Shown: piece by piece, positions 4,600 to 5,463 of the stretch | Layout of the letters: each line of letters begins with the position of its first letter | Position numbering within the stretch: position 1 is the first letter of the stretch | Assembly: GCA_021802115.1 (NCBI GenBank) | Contig: JAKABA010000253.1 | Coordinates: forward strand, 1 to 5,463 | Origin: a bacterium | GTDB lineage: Bacteria; Chloroflexota; Dormibacteria; UBA8260; Bog-877 | DNA: 5,463 bases | Direction of reading: 5' to 3' | The notes under the pieces: model-generated | The model's input: the letters and a program-made list of their open reading frames with translations, nothing else | The model's database searches: none | Told to the model about the DNA's origin: nothing | Made by a program: the position numbers and the translations under genes

Positions 4600-5463
4600 A
4601 TGGATGCAACGGCTGAGACGGGAGCGGAGCTGGCGGCTCGGGCACTGCGCAGCGTCGGCCTCCAGGTGCTCTTCACCCTTCCCGGCAGCCACATCGGGGG
4701 GCTGCTTGGCGCGGTCAGAGCGACCGGCGCCCGGGTGGTGTCGGTCCGCCATGAGGAGAACGCAGTCCTGATGGCGGAGGGATGGGCGCTGGCGACCGCC
4801 ACCTGCGGATTCGCCATGGTCACAGCCGGACCGGGTCTCGCCAATGCCCTCCCGGGGATCATCGAGGCCAACGCGGCGGGCGCACCGGTGGTGGTCCTGG
4901 CGGGGCGCACCGCCATCGCCAAGCGGGGGCGGGGAGCGGTTCAGGATCTGGAACAGTTGCGCGCCGTCAATGGACTGGTCAAGTGGAGTGCCGAGTGCCT
5001 GGACCCCCAGCGCACGGCGGACTACGTGGTGGAGGCCTACCGGCAGGCGGCCTGGGGCAGCCCAGGGGTGGCCTACCTGGAGATTCCCGAGGACCTCCTG
5101 ATGGCCCCGGTCGCGCCGGTGGGGCTGCCGTCCCTGCCGCCGGTGTCGAGATCGGTGCCGGAGCCGCTCGCACTGGCGCGGGCGGCCGAGTACCTGCGCC
5201 GCTCGCAGCGTCCCCTGGTGTTGGCGGGTTCGGGCGCCTTCTTCTCGCGATCCGCGGATGCGCTGCTGGAGTTCACGGACGCGACCGGGATCCCGGTCAC
5301 CACCACCAGCGCCGCGCGCGGGCTGCTGGACGACGATCACCCACATTGCCTGGGCAGCCTGGTCCACGGGGGCCCGGCTTTGGCCAGCGCCGATCTGGCG
5401 CTGGTGGTCGGGTCCCGCTTCAACGCAAACCTCATCTACGGAGGGCCGCCCCTCTTCGGGGAC
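4600..5463 (+). CDS. Thiamine-diphosphate-dependent enzyme, acetolactate synthase/oxalyl-CoA decarboxylase-like, 3'-truncated
   Basis: The first 288 residues are visible and the frame is open to the last base; the family is usually about 530-600 aa, so roughly half is missing. Residues 6-165 are the N-terminal pyrimidine-binding domain: LFTLPGSHIGGLL (24-36, usually FGxPG), then RHEENAVLMAEGWA (50-63), in which Glu52 is the residue expected to activate the ThDP ring, then TAGPGLANALPGIIEANAAG (75-94). Gln115 in GAVQDLEQ matches the Gln of the acetolactate synthase AFQE motif. The central domain begins near 190 (RPLVLAGSGAFF 204-215, LALVVGSRFN 266-275) and is cut. The C-terminal Mg-ThDP GDG motif lies outside the window. 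Such enzymes cleave or join carbon next to a carbonyl (2-keto acids, oxalyl-CoA or 2-hydroxyacyl-CoA); the substrate here cannot be told, and no ilvN-type regulatory subunit is in view. The start is supported by GGGAG 7 nt upstream. The gene diverges from rarA. Confidence 0.92.
   Translation, partial: MDATAETGAELAARALRSVGLQVLFTLPGSHIGGLLGAVRATGARVVSVRHEENAVLMAEGWALATATCGFAMVTAGPGLANALPGIIEANAAGAPVVVLAGRTAIAKRGRGAVQDLEQLRAVNGLVKWSAECLDPQRTADYVVEAYRQAAWGSPGVAYLEIPEDLLMAPVAPVGLPSLPPVSRSVPEPLALARAAEYLRRSQRPLVLAGSGAFFSRSADALLEFTDATGIPVTTTSAARGLLDDDHPHCLGSLVHGGPALASADLALVVGSRFNANLIYGGPPLFGD

Noticed and set aside
4428..4922. N-terminal extension of rarA by 165 codons on the minus strand
   Set aside because: It is antisense to the well-supported ThDP-enzyme gene, has Arg/Pro/Ser/Ala-rich composition with no RarA homology, and the family N-terminus xDLF starts at GTG 4427.
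4432..5367. 311-codon minus-strand frame opposite the ThDP enzyme
   Set aside because: It is rich in Arg, Gly, Gln and His without any domain, while the plus strand carries conserved ThDP-enzyme motifs.

Overview
The window is 5.46 kb of very GC-rich bacterial DNA. It holds five confident protein genes, two of them cut by the window edges, and one possible 28-codon ORF. There are no RNA genes, insertion sequences, phage genes or CRISPR arrays. The codon use, the large uL25/CTC-type ribosomal protein, the separate small B12-binding mutase subunit, the short secreted lipoprotein ending in CDTGIR, and several apparently leaderless starts suggest a free-living Terrabacteria lineage. Dormibacterota, Chloroflexota or deep Actinomycetota are the likeliest groups. 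That placement is inference, as there is no phylogenetic marker comparison behind it.

Layout from left to right. Bases 1-1200 (+) are the C-terminal two thirds or so of an FAD-binding dehydrogenase related to 3-ketosteroid dehydrogenases and fumarate-reductase flavoproteins. Bases 1197-1283 hold a possible 28-residue ORF that bridges the gap to the next gene with ATGA and TGATG overlaps. Bases 1283-1675 (+) encode a small lipoprotein with a carboxypeptidase-regulatory-like beta domain. Bases 1676-1924 are non-coding and contain small inverted repeats and a -10 element. Bases 1925-2341 (+) encode a stand-alone cobalamin-binding subunit of a methylmalonyl-CoA-mutase-type enzyme. A 79-bp spacer with an extended -10 promoter leads to rplY/ctc (2421-3053, +), which converges on rarA (3057-4427, -) with only 3 bp between the stop codons. 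A 172-bp divergent spacer (4428-4599) with two GC-rich inverted repeats separates rarA from a thiamine-diphosphate enzyme (4600 to the window end, +) of the acetolactate synthase/oxalyl-CoA decarboxylase type.

The genes do not form one pathway. Housekeeping functions (ribosomal protein L25, replication-fork maintenance by RarA) sit beside metabolic genes (flavin dehydrogenase, B12 mutase subunit, ThDP enzyme), which could belong to CoA or keto-acid metabolism. I see no convincing new multi-gene system. The most distinctive structures are a perfect 19-nt palindrome that contains both convergent stop codons of rplY and rarA, the ATGA/TGATG bridging ORF, and two starts with the same layout of -10 hexamer, GAGCC(A/T), then start codon, which suggest leaderless transcription.
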